Shown here: in pieces, positions 1 through 9,141 of the stretch
Layout: each line of letters starts with the position of its first letter
How positions within the stretch are numbered: position 1 is the first letter of the stretch
Assembly (NCBI RefSeq): GCF_020541265.1
Contig: NZ_CP045925.1
Coordinates: forward strand, 620,001 to 684,000
DNA: 64,000 bases
From: Profftia lariciata
GTDB lineage: Bacteria; Pseudomonadota; Gammaproteobacteria; Enterobacterales; Enterobacteriaceae
Direction: 5' to 3'
The notes under the pieces: model-generated
Seen by the model: the letters and a program-made list of their open reading frames with translations, nothing else
What the model was told of the DNA's origin: nothing
Databases searched by the model: none
Position numbers and translations under genes: made by a program

Positions 1-1306
1 CTGTACCTGTCATAGCAACACGTAATGGCATGCCAACTTTATCCATTGTTAATTTAAGTTCTTCCGCAGTTTTTTGAATTACATTATCAATATTTGTAAA
101 AGTCCAATCAGTTATTGCTGCTATTTTAGTACGAATTAACTCTAAAGGTTTACGTGCCACTAAACATAAATATTTTTTTACTGCATCATTATTAAAATTA
201 GTAAAATCTTCATAAAAATAACGTGCATGTGCTGCCATGTCTTTTAAAGTTTTACAGCGTCTAGTTAGAAGAGGAATTATTTCAAATAAGTTTGGTCCAC
301 TATGGGTATCATAACCAAATTGATTAATATGCCATGTTAGATGTCTAGCTAAATATTCAACAGGCATCTTTTTAAGGTAAAATTGGTTAAGCCATTGTAA
401 TTTTTCAAGATTAAATATGCTTGCAGATTTACTAATATTATCCAGTGTAAACAATTTTTTCATTTCATCAGTACTAAATATTTCTTGATCACCATAAGAC
501 CAACCCATACGTACTAAATAATTAAGTAAAGCTTCTGGTAAATAACCATCATCACGATACTGCATCACATTTACTGTATCACTATGACGTTTAGACATTT
601 TTTTACCTGTATTATTTAATATCATTGGAACATGTGCATAATGTGGAACTGGAGCTCCTAATGCTTTCAATATATTAATTTGACGTGGAGTATTATTAAT
701 ATGATCTTCTCCGCGGATTATATGAGTAATTTCCATATCCCAATCATCAATTACAACACAAAAATTGTAGGTTGGTGAGCCATCTGTACGACGAATGATA
801 AGATCATCTAGTTCTTTATTATTAAATTCAATAAATCCACGAATTTTATCATAAAATATAACTGAACCTTCTATGGGATTTAAGAAACGAACTACGTAAG
901 GCTTATTATTGTTATAATAATTATTATAGCGACAAAAACCATCGTAACGAGGTTTTGTATTACTAGTTATATTTGTTTTACGCAAATTTTCAAGACGCTC
1001 TTTAGAACAATAACATTTATATGCGGAACCTTGTTCTAACATTTTATTAATAACATAGTTATAACGTTCAAAACGTTTAGTCTGATAGTAAGGACCTTGA
1101 TCCCAATCTATATTCAGCCAGTGCATACAATCTATGATATTTTTAATAGCTTCATCAGTTGAACGCTCTAGATCAGTATCTTCAATGCGAAGAATAAATT
1201 CACCTTGATTATGACGAGCAAATAACCATGCATAAAGAGCAGTACGTGCACTACCTAAGTGAAAATATCCAGTAGGGCTAGGTGCAAAACGAGTTTTAAT
1301 TTTCAT
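1..1306 (-). CDS. gltX: Glutamyl-tRNA synthetase, C-terminus cut by window edge
   Basis: Charges tRNA-Glu with glutamate in the cytosol (class Ic synthetase). The frame is open from the ATG at 1304-1306 to the window edge, about 435 codons; E. coli GltX has 471, so roughly 36 C-terminal residues lie outside. Residues 1-9 match E. coli GltX exactly (MKIKTRFAP). The HIGH-type motif is FHLG at about residues 15-18 and the KMSKS-type loop reads KKMSKRHS. The zinc-binding insert keeps C98, C100 and C125, but the fourth ligand position, His127 in E. coli, is Tyr. The tRNA-binding C-terminal half is well conserved (QYRDDGYLPEALLNYLVR). No clear Shine-Dalgarno is seen. dnaX is divergent from it across a 1.3 kb gap. 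Identity is certain; the consequence of the zinc-site change is unknown. Confidence 0.97.
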   Translation of the reverse strand, partial: MKIKTRFAPSPTGYFHLGSARTALYAWLFARHNQGEFILRIEDTDLERSTDEAIKNIIDCMHWLNIDWDQGPYYQTKRFERYNYVINKMLEQGSAYKCYCSKERLENLRKTNITSNTKPRYDGFCRYNNYYNNNKPYVVRFLNPIEGSVIFYDKIRGFIEFNNKELDDLIIRRTDGSPTYNFCVVIDDWDMEITHIIRGEDHINNTPRQINILKALGAPVPHYAHVPMILNNTGKKMSKRHSDTVNVMQYRDDGYLPEALLNYLVRMGWSYGDQEIFSTDEMKKLFTLDNISKSASIFNLEKLQWLNQFYLKKMPVEYLARHLTWHINQFGYDTHSGPNLFEIIPLLTRRCKTLKDMAAHARYFYEDFTNFNNDAVKKYLCLVARKPLELIRTKIAAITDWTFTNIDNVIQKTAEELKLTMDKVGMPLRVAMTGT

Positions 1307-2649
1307 TTTATGATATACTCAATAAATAATATATTTTATATTGCTTTTATTTAAATTATTATTCAGATAATAGGTGACATAATTTATATTATCAAAATAA
1401 AGCAATATCTGTATTTTATTAAATTATGATAATATATAAATATTTTTATATATCTTCAATATATCAATACATTTATTGACTTGATTTTTTAGTAACTTAA
1501 TATCTATTAAATAGATTATAATAATAATTTATTAAAATATATAATACTGAGTATATTATATTATTTGAGTAATAAAATAAATGTTAAAAAATATTTTAAT
1601 TAATTTTGATAAATTAATTTCTTATGAAATATAACATCAAAAAATATCCTTTATTGGAGTTATATTATTACTTTATCAGTATGCATTGAATTTTATAATA
1701 ATTAATATATAAAATATTTGTTATTGTTTTTATTTACGTAATTATTATTTTTTTGCTAAACTTATTGGTTAATTTTGATATTTGAATAGACATAATACAT
1801 TATTATGTCATAATTTATGATAAATGTAGAACTTATATTAAGATGTATAATATTTCTGTGTTATATGCTTATTAACTTTTAGTTATATCGCTAATTTTTT
1901 ATTTATTATGTTATACATAAATATTGTAAAATTAATGTTATATCTAAAAATATGTAGGTGAGAATATTTTATCCTAATTTAGTTAAATTATTTTTATATA
2001 TTACTCATAATACATAAAATCTTACTAAAAGTAAGACATCAGGAAAATTTTATCTATTTTAAATAAATAACTTATTTTTAAATAGTTATAAAATAATTAA
2101 ATAAAATGATTTACTTAGAAATATAATGTATCTATTATATATATAATCAATTAGTAAATAGTTTAGATAAAATTTACTATATATAGTATATTATCAATAT
2201 AGTATTACTATTGAATCATAATTATTTTTTAAATAACTAGAATAATATAAAAAAATTGTATTGTCTAATAAAATTAAGTTATTATAAAAAGTACATAGTC
2301 AATGTGTTAATAATTGTGATGAAAAGAATGATTATAATAAATAAGACAAGATACACAATAATCTTTATACATATAAATAATATAAGTTTTTATTAGTATA
2401 GTATGATAATTAAATATCATTAATAAAAAATAAAAAATATTTCTATTCTTCTTTAAGAAATTATTATCTAGTGTAATGTATATAAAGAGATATTTTATTT
2501 TATTAAATTAACTGACATAAATACACTAAATATAAAATCAGAACATTTAAAAAAAATTTTCAGTCTTTTTATTATATTTATTATAAATAGTATGATACTT
2601 ATTGTATTTATACTATAACAATTCCATTATAAATAAATGATGAGTATTA
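1307..2649. other. AT-rich gap between gltX and dnaX
   Basis: About 1.3 kb separating the divergent starts of gltX and dnaX. Very low GC, with stops in all frames. It must hold both promoters, but AT-rich hexamers resembling -10 boxes occur everywhere, so none can be singled out. The only structure noted is a small 6-bp hairpin near 2020-2036. Confidence 0.7.
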
Positions 2650-4014
2650 ATGAATTATCAAGTACTAGCTCGTAAATGGCGTCCGCAAATATTTTCTGAT
2701 GTCGTAGGTCAAACACATGTTATGACTGCGTTAAAAAACAGTCTTTCTAATGTGCGTCTTCATCATGCTTATCTTTTTTCCGGCACTCGTGGTGTAGGAA
2801 AAACTAGCATTGCGCGATTGTTAGCTAAAGGATTTACCTGTGAGACAGGTATTACCCCTACACCATGTGGTTTATGTAATAATTGTAAAGAAATTGAACA
2901 AGGATGTTTTGTTGATCTTTTAGAAATCGATGCTGCTTCACGTACTAAAGTAGAAGATACTCGTGATTTATTATATAATATGCAATATACACCAGTACGT
3001 AGCCGTTTCAAAATTTACTTAATTGACGAAATACACATGTTGTCACGTCATAGTTTTAATGCACTGTTAAAAACTTTAGAAGAGCCGCCTTCTCATATTA
3101 AATTTTTACTAGCAACTACTGAACCCCAAAAACTACCAATCACTATTTTATCCCGTTGTTTACAGTTTCATCTTAAAGCATTAAGTATAAAACAAATTTC
3201 TGGTCAGTTAGAAAAAATTGTTACAGCTGAAGGATTCAATGCTGAACCATATGCATTGCAATTATTAGCACGTGCTTCTAAAGGAAGCATGCGTGATGCA
3301 TTAAGCCTTACAGATCAGGCAATTGCTATGGGAACACATCAAATTACTACTGAACATGTAAATCAAATACTTGGCACTTTAGATAATGAACAACCGTTAT
3401 CTATTATTGAAGCACTTATAAATGCTGATAGTAAAAAAATAATATATTTAATTCAGCAAGTTGCACAGCTAGGTGTAGATTGGGAAAACTTGCTGATTGA
3501 AATTTTAACTTTACTGCATAATATTTCAATATTACAATTGTTACCTGATGGATTCAATAATTATGATATTTCTATTAAACAGCGATTACTCATACTTTCA
3601 CGCATTGTATCATCTAAGGATTTACAAAAATTTTACCAAATTATTCTAATAGGTCGTAAAGAACTTCCTTATGCTCCAGATAATCGTATGGGAATCGAAA
3701 TGATTCTATTGCGTGCTCTATCTGTTCATCCAAATCTAGATATTGTTAAACCAATAGTAGATAATTATCAAACTATTTCATCTCATATGTTAGTGCCATC
3801 TAATTCTTGTTCAGATCAAAAACAAAACCATACAATAGAAACTGATTTAGCTATTGATAAACATAAAATACCTTTTTCTACTGAATCTATAATGCAGAAA
3901 GAATCATTATCTAAACATTCAACAACAACTATATTATCTGATTCAATGACTCAATTATTAAAAGCTAGACATCAAATACATAAAAAATTAAATAATATAA
4001 ATGACCCAAAGTAA
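2650..4014 (+). CDS. dnaX: DNA polymerase III clamp-loader subunit, gamma-length only
   Basis: ATPase motor of the clamp loader that places the beta clamp on DNA. The start gives MNYQVLARKWRPQ, matching E. coli DnaX. The Walker A P-loop is GTRGVGKT (residues 45-52), the zinc-module cysteines are C64, C73, C76 and C79, the Walker B/DExx box is LIDEIH (about 124-129), and the SRC sensor motif LSRCLQF and sensor-2 region GSMRDALSL follow. Domains I-III are complete. The protein ends at residue 454 at a point that aligns with the E. coli frameshift site where gamma ends. Tau domains IV (DnaB binding) and V (polymerase alpha binding) are absent, and nothing like them is visible in any frame downstream. 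An A6 run sits about ten codons before the stop; a -1 slip there would also stop within a few codons. No neighbour of the E. coli dnaX-ybaB-recR cluster follows. Confidence 0.96.
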   Translation: MNYQVLARKWRPQIFSDVVGQTHVMTALKNSLSNVRLHHAYLFSGTRGVGKTSIARLLAKGFTCETGITPTPCGLCNNCKEIEQGCFVDLLEIDAASRTKVEDTRDLLYNMQYTPVRSRFKIYLIDEIHMLSRHSFNALLKTLEEPPSHIKFLLATTEPQKLPITILSRCLQFHLKALSIKQISGQLEKIVTAEGFNAEPYALQLLARASKGSMRDALSLTDQAIAMGTHQITTEHVNQILGTLDNEQPLSIIEALINADSKKIIYLIQQVAQLGVDWENLLIEILTLLHNISILQLLPDGFNNYDISIKQRLLILSRIVSSKDLQKFYQIILIGRKELPYAPDNRMGIEMILLRALSVHPNLDIVKPIVDNYQTISSHMLVPSNSCSDQKQNHTIETDLAIDKHKIPFSTESIMQKESLSKHSTTTILSDSMTQLLKARHQIHKKLNNINDPK

Positions 4015-5615
4015 ATATAAGAGATATCTATAATATAAAAGAGCAATAACAAAATTTTTACAAAACATTCTATGCTTATTAAGCAATATACTAAAATTTT
4101 ATATTTTTACAAGATACAAATATCATTAATAATTTATAGAATATCTAAATAATATTAATACTTATTATTTGTAAGTATTAAACATTGAACTAACAATTAT
4201 CTTAACTAATAAAATTATTAATATTACGTATATTGCTAAAATACTTAGAACAAATAAAATATTATTATATTTACGTTTTTTATAAAATTATTTAAATTTT
4301 AGCTATACACAACATATTTATATTAAGTAATTATTAAATGATCAGCTTTAATGAGAGATAGTCAAAAAAACAATTTAAAACAATTAATTCTCTTAGAATA
4401 GTAGTAAAATATTATAAAGCAAAATTCAATAATCTTATCAGTTATATCCCTAATGATATTAGCATATAATTTTGCAAGATATTTTTAATACTAAATTAGA
4501 TAATAATATTTACTGTATTTAACTAATTATAAATAAAATATTACTAGTGAATAACTTAAACATGAATAATATATTTAGCTATATATTAGGAGGTAATAAT
4601 ATAAAATAGAATCACATTTCTATACTTAATAGATAATAAATAAAAAGTATTAATAGATTTAATCTTGTTGTAATAAAATTAATTATTAATAATAGTTATA
4701 TTGTTTTTTATATTTAAAATATCTAATCGTATATGCAATATATACAATACTGTATATTTACTTTTTAAAAATATATTTTAATATTATAATTCTATATATT
4801 TATATATACTGTGCCTGACATATAATAAATACAATATATTTATGATATATAATAATTAAAATATATAATATTATTAATAACCTTAATGTATTTTATTGAT
4901 ATAAATGATTTATATTTTTTATTTTTATAATCATTTTACCATAAGCTATTATTAGCTAATAGTTATTAATAATCTTATATCTATGCAATCTTGAAGAAAA
5001 TTATTAGTATTTATTTACAATGCATGCAATAAGATAATACAATATATCATAAGTATAATATTAATAATATTTTTTAAATATTGTTAAAAAAAATCAATAA
5101 TTTTTATCTACATAAAAATATAATACTATTAATTTTTGAATAAAGATTACAATTAAAAATTATTATATGTAATCTGAAAGAAAAATTTTTACTAACTATA
5201 AAAGAATTATATAATATCAGTAATATACTATGTATTAATTCTTACTTTAATTATTTTTATAATAACTAAATATTATTTTATAAATAATATTAATAATTAT
5301 TAATTAACTAAATTCGTTTTAATTATAAAAATATTTATAAAATATAATTATTTAATAAGTATTATTTATAATAATGTAGGATCATTAACATTAATTATTA
5401 TAGTATTTATTTGTAAAAAACATATACAAGTATATATTATTATTTTGCATATCATAAAATACACATAACCTTAATTATTTAATAAAATAAGTCATTAAAT
5501 ATAAGATAAACATTAAAATTTAGTTATATAGATGAATTAATATTTTATAAAAAATATTTATTAATAACAAAAATACATTGCTTTTAATTAAATAAGTTAA
5601 TATATTTTAATATTA
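4015..5615. other. AT-rich gap downstream of dnaX
   Basis: About 1.6 kb with no credible reading frame. In E. coli, ybaB and recR follow dnaX; no recognisable remnant of either is seen. A strong Shine-Dalgarno-like string (TAGGAGGT, near 4587-4594) stands alone with no start codon and no open frame behind it. Confidence 0.65.
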
Positions 5616-5691
5616 TGGTAGGTGATGACGGGTTTGAACCGCCGACCCCCTCCTTGTAAGGGAGGTGCTCTTCCATCTGAGCTAATCACCC
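5616..5691 (-). tRNA. tRNA-Val (anticodon TAC)
   Basis: The minus strand folds into a full cloverleaf nearly identical to E. coli tRNA-Val(UAC): D arm TTAGCTCAGATGGAAGAGC, anticodon stem-loop CTCCCTTACAAGGAG, T arm GGCGGTTCAAACCCGTC. The 3' CCA is encoded (5616-5618) and the discriminator is A. The last acceptor pair is G1-U72 rather than the G1-C72 of E. coli. It reads valine GUN codons, chiefly GUA. It stands alone, with AT-rich DNA on both sides. Confidence 0.97.
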
Positions 5692-7241
5692 CTATTTAAT
5701 CATATGATATAATCATAACTATTATTTAAAAAATAGTCAATATATTTGTATATATAAAAAATAATAAATTAATTTTAATCTATATAACATATATATTAAT
5801 TTTATTATCATAATGAATTATTTATTAAATTATATAATTGATAGAAATTATTTATAAATTTTATATATATTATTAATAATACTTTATTACCTGTATAAAT
5901 ATTGCAATTACTTAATTATTTATTATTATAAGATGTATCCTATATAACGATATTATAATAATTAGTAATGATATTTTTTAGTGACTGATTTATAATAATT
6001 TATATTATTTAGGATTGATCATAAAATATAAGTACGTCATTATTATATAAAAATATGTAAATTATACTTGATTATTACTTTATTCTATTATTTGCTGAAT
6101 AATAATATATTAGTATAACATAATATTATACTTTGTAAAAATATTTAATTAATAATACAATAATATAGTATATAATAAATTATAACTGATTTATTTAATC
6201 AATATATTACATATCTTTTATATAGACAATTATTTATTTAAATAAAAATTATTTTTTATACTATTTATATTCTGCTTTAATAGAATATTATTGTTTACTT
6301 ATTTCAATAAATATTATAAAATTTTTACTTTATTACTGTATCACAATAATAAATATTATTTTTATTAAATTAAAAATTTCATGAATGAAATCTTAAGATA
6401 CTTATTGATCCTATTACGGTTATCCTTATTAAAAGAATAATTTTAGATTAATAGCTAAAATTATTTATATATATTTATCTAATTAATTAAATAATAAATC
6501 ATACTATTTTAACACTATAAAGAATGAATATTATAAAGTACCTTATTGTTAATACACAATTATTTGTAAAATATTTGTCATATAAAAAGTCAACTATTTG
6601 ATTTTTTATTTTAGTATCAACTAATTTACTAAACAATATTTGTTATATCAAACTACAAATAATTAAGTTATAGTTTTTATAGGTATGTAGTATTTATATC
6701 TAATTTGATTATTTTCTTAGTTAAGAGTTACACAATAATATTCAATAATAAATTATTTTTTATAAAATGATTTTAATATTTTATATTTATAGGTATTTAA
6801 AAAATATAGTATAATATACTTGTATAATTAACGTAGTATATATAACAATATTGATATACTCTACTCAAGAAAACTAAATTATTAAATAATAATAAAATTA
6901 TAATTTATATATTAAATAGTTATTTTATAATAAATTCATTATCTAGTATGCATATTTCTATTTAATTATCTTTGTATCATAAAAAGAAATATTTATTCAG
7001 TTTATTTAGACTATCAATAAGATTGTCTTCAAGTAACTATATAAATATAATTAAAAATTTACATTATTTAATTCTATAGTATAGCAAAATAAATCATAGA
7101 ATTTTATATAATAAAATTAACCATGATTATATATTATATTCATATATAAAATATATTATGTATTTATTCAATACTAAAAAACATTAAAATTAATTTAATA
7201 TATATTATAGTATATTCTATAATAAAAAAATAGGAGTCGTT
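5692..7241. other. AT-rich gap between tRNA-Val and zapG
   Basis: About 1.55 kb with no open frame or recognisable gene remnant. A 16-bp inverted repeat (two arms ATTTCAT/ATGAAAT, 6376-6391) is within what chance gives at this base composition. The promoters of tRNA-Val (minus) and zapG (plus) must lie at its ends but cannot be picked out. Confidence 0.65.
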
Positions 7242-7637
7242 ATGACTTGGGAATATGCGTTAATTAGTTTAATTATCGGCGTTTTAATTGGCGCGTTAAT
7301 AATGTATTTTGGTAATCCAAAATTTTATAAACAAAAGATTTTACAAAATAAATTAGAAAAAAGTAATAATGAATTGATACAATATCGTCAGGAATTATTA
7401 AATCATTTTATTCATAGTGCTAAACTATTAGATAATATAGCTAACGATTATCGTCAAATGCACGATTATATGACAAAAATATCAAGTAAATTATTACCAG
7501 ATATTTCTCACAAAGATAATCCATTTTACTATCATTTGACTGATCCTGAATATAATAGAACATTAGTAAATTATCCACCAAGAGACTATTCGGAAGTTTC
7601 CTCTAGTTTATTGACAGCTGAACGTCATAATAAATAA
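7242..7637 (+). CDS. zapG: Inner-membrane division/elongation protein ZapG (YhcB, DUF1043)
   Basis: 131 aa, against 132 in E. coli YhcB. The start MTWEYALI is identical to the family, with a good ribosome site (TAGGAG, 8 nt before the ATG). One N-terminal membrane helix (about residues 5-24, IGVLIGALIMYFGN) is followed by a coiled coil (about 30-85, LEKSNNELIQYRQELLNHF) and a short disordered tail ending in the conserved PRDYSE block. The family is a conditionally essential inner-membrane protein linked to the divisome, the elongasome and peptidoglycan/LPS balance. In E. coli it is the neighbour of degQ, and that order is kept here with a 151-bp spacer. No oddities seen. Confidence 0.93.
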   Translation: MTWEYALISLIIGVLIGALIMYFGNPKFYKQKILQNKLEKSNNELIQYRQELLNHFIHSAKLLDNIANDYRQMHDYMTKISSKLLPDISHKDNPFYYHLTDPEYNRTLVNYPPRDYSEVSSSLLTAERHNK

Positions 7638-7665
7638 ATTATTATTCTTAAATAGACTCTTTACT

Positions 7666-7677
7666 AGCAGTACTGCT
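7666..7677. repeat. 12-bp palindrome between zapG and degQ
   Basis: Perfect palindrome AGCAGTACTGCT, relatively GC-rich for its surroundings, 28 nt after the zapG stop and about 110 nt before degQ. It could be an operator half-pair or the remnant of a terminator stem. No T-run follows. Function unknown. Confidence 0.35.
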
Positions 7678-7788
7678 TACATTAACCTATTAAATATATA
7701 TTTATAATTGTAAAATAGTTAAAATAAATATAAGTACTATATTAGTAATATAGCGCATTTATTTGCCACAATATATTAACGATTTTAA

Positions 7789-9141
7789 ATGGCTATGAGA
7801 ATTCATTCAATTATGAAGAAAAAATCTTTATTACTCAGCTTATTGATTTTAAGTATGGGCTACAAAATATTATTTACGTCTATAATTCATGCTGCATTAC
7901 CTCCAATTGTTGCTATACAGCATACCCCAAGTTTAGCTCCTATGTTAGACAAAGTATTACCCGCAGTAGTAAGTGTGCATGTTGAAGGCATGCAAAGTGT
8001 TAAATCTAATCCAATAATTAGAGGTAGAGAACGTGAATTTGAAGGATTAGGATCAGGAGTAATTATTGACGCAATAAATGGTTATGTATTGACTAATAAC
8101 CACGTTATTAATGATGCTATTAAGATAAAAGTACAGTTAAATGATGGTCGTGAGTACGCTACTAAATTAATTGGTCGTGATGATCAATCTGATATTGCAC
8201 TAATACAATTAATTAATGCAAAAAATCTTACTGCTATAAAAATTGCTGATTCCGATAAAATAAGAGTTGGTGATTTTGCTATTGCGGTAGGAAATCCATT
8301 TGGATTAGGTCAAACTGTAACCTCTGGTATTATTTCTGCGCTAGGACGCAGTGGTCTTAATCTTGAAGGATTAGAAAATTTTATTCAGACAGATGCTTCG
8401 ATTAATAGAGGTAATTCTGGTGGAGCACTTATTAATCTTAATGGTGAATTAATTGGTATTAATACTGCTATATTAGCACCTGGTGGTGGTAATATAGGTA
8501 TTGGTTTTGCAATTCCTAGTAATATGGCTCAAAGTTTAAGCATTCAATTAATTAAATATGGAGAATTTAAACGAGGTGTACTTGGTATTCGCGGTCGAGA
8601 AATGACAGCTGATTTAGCACAAGCATTTAAGTTAGATGCTCAAAGAGGAGCGTTCGTTAATGAAGTATTACCTAATTCAGCTGCAGCTAAAGCCGGAATT
8701 AAAGCAGGTGATGTGATCATTGCTTTAGATAATAATTTGCTGAATAGTTTTGCTGAACTTCGAGCTAAAATTGGTTCTGCGTCACCTGGCACTATACTAA
8801 AATTAGGCATGTTACGTAATGGTCAGCCAATGACTATTTTTGTTACATTAGGAAATAGCGGAATAACTACTATACAAGCAGAAAATATCAGTCCTGCTTT
8901 GCAAGGAGCAACCCTTAGTAATGGCAATATTAAAGGTACGATGGGTATTAAAATTGATGATGTTACAATAGGGTCTATTGCTGCACAAATGGGTATACAT
9001 AAAGGTGATTTAATAATTGGTGTTAATAGAGAGCGTATACGTGATATTATATCTTTGCGAAAATCGTTATCAGCAAATCCACCGGTTATAGCATTACATA
9101 TATTACGAAACGGTACTAGTATGTATTTATTGATACGCTAA
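7789..9141 (+). CDS. degQ: Periplasmic serine protease/chaperone DegQ (HtrA family)
   Basis: Degrades or refolds misfolded envelope proteins in the periplasm. The product has a signal peptide (MKKKSLLLSLLILSMG onward, cleaved near HAA), a trypsin-like domain with catalytic triad H105 (TNNHV), D135 (SDIAL) and S210 (GNSGG), and two PDZ domains (about 260-350 and 365-450). It ends in YLLIR, as E. coli DegQ ends in YLLMR. The LA loop between VEGM and FEGLGSG is shorter than in E. coli DegQ. Three in-frame ATGs are possible (7789, 7795, 7813). None has a clear Shine-Dalgarno; 7813 gives MKKKS, closest to the E. coli start. It follows zapG as in E. coli. degS, the next gene in E. coli, is not present. 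DegQ is favoured over DegP because of closer residue matches and synteny. Confidence 0.95.
   Translation: MAMRIHSIMKKKSLLLSLLILSMGYKILFTSIIHAALPPIVAIQHTPSLAPMLDKVLPAVVSVHVEGMQSVKSNPIIRGREREFEGLGSGVIIDAINGYVLTNNHVINDAIKIKVQLNDGREYATKLIGRDDQSDIALIQLINAKNLTAIKIADSDKIRVGDFAIAVGNPFGLGQTVTSGIISALGRSGLNLEGLENFIQTDASINRGNSGGALINLNGELIGINTAILAPGGGNIGIGFAIPSNMAQSLSIQLIKYGEFKRGVLGIRGREMTADLAQAFKLDAQRGAFVNEVLPNSAAAKAGIKAGDVIIALDNNLLNSFAELRAKIGSASPGTILKLGMLRNGQPMTIFVTLGNSGITTIQAENISPALQGATLSNGNIKGTMGIKIDDVTIGSIAAQMGIHKGDLIIGVNRERIRDIISLRKSLSANPPVIALHILRNGTSMYLLIR

Noticed and set aside
3975..3990. Programmed frameshift in dnaX at the A6 run
   Set aside because: A -1 slip would stop within a few codons, and the normal frame itself stops about ten codons later, so it would make no meaningful second product.
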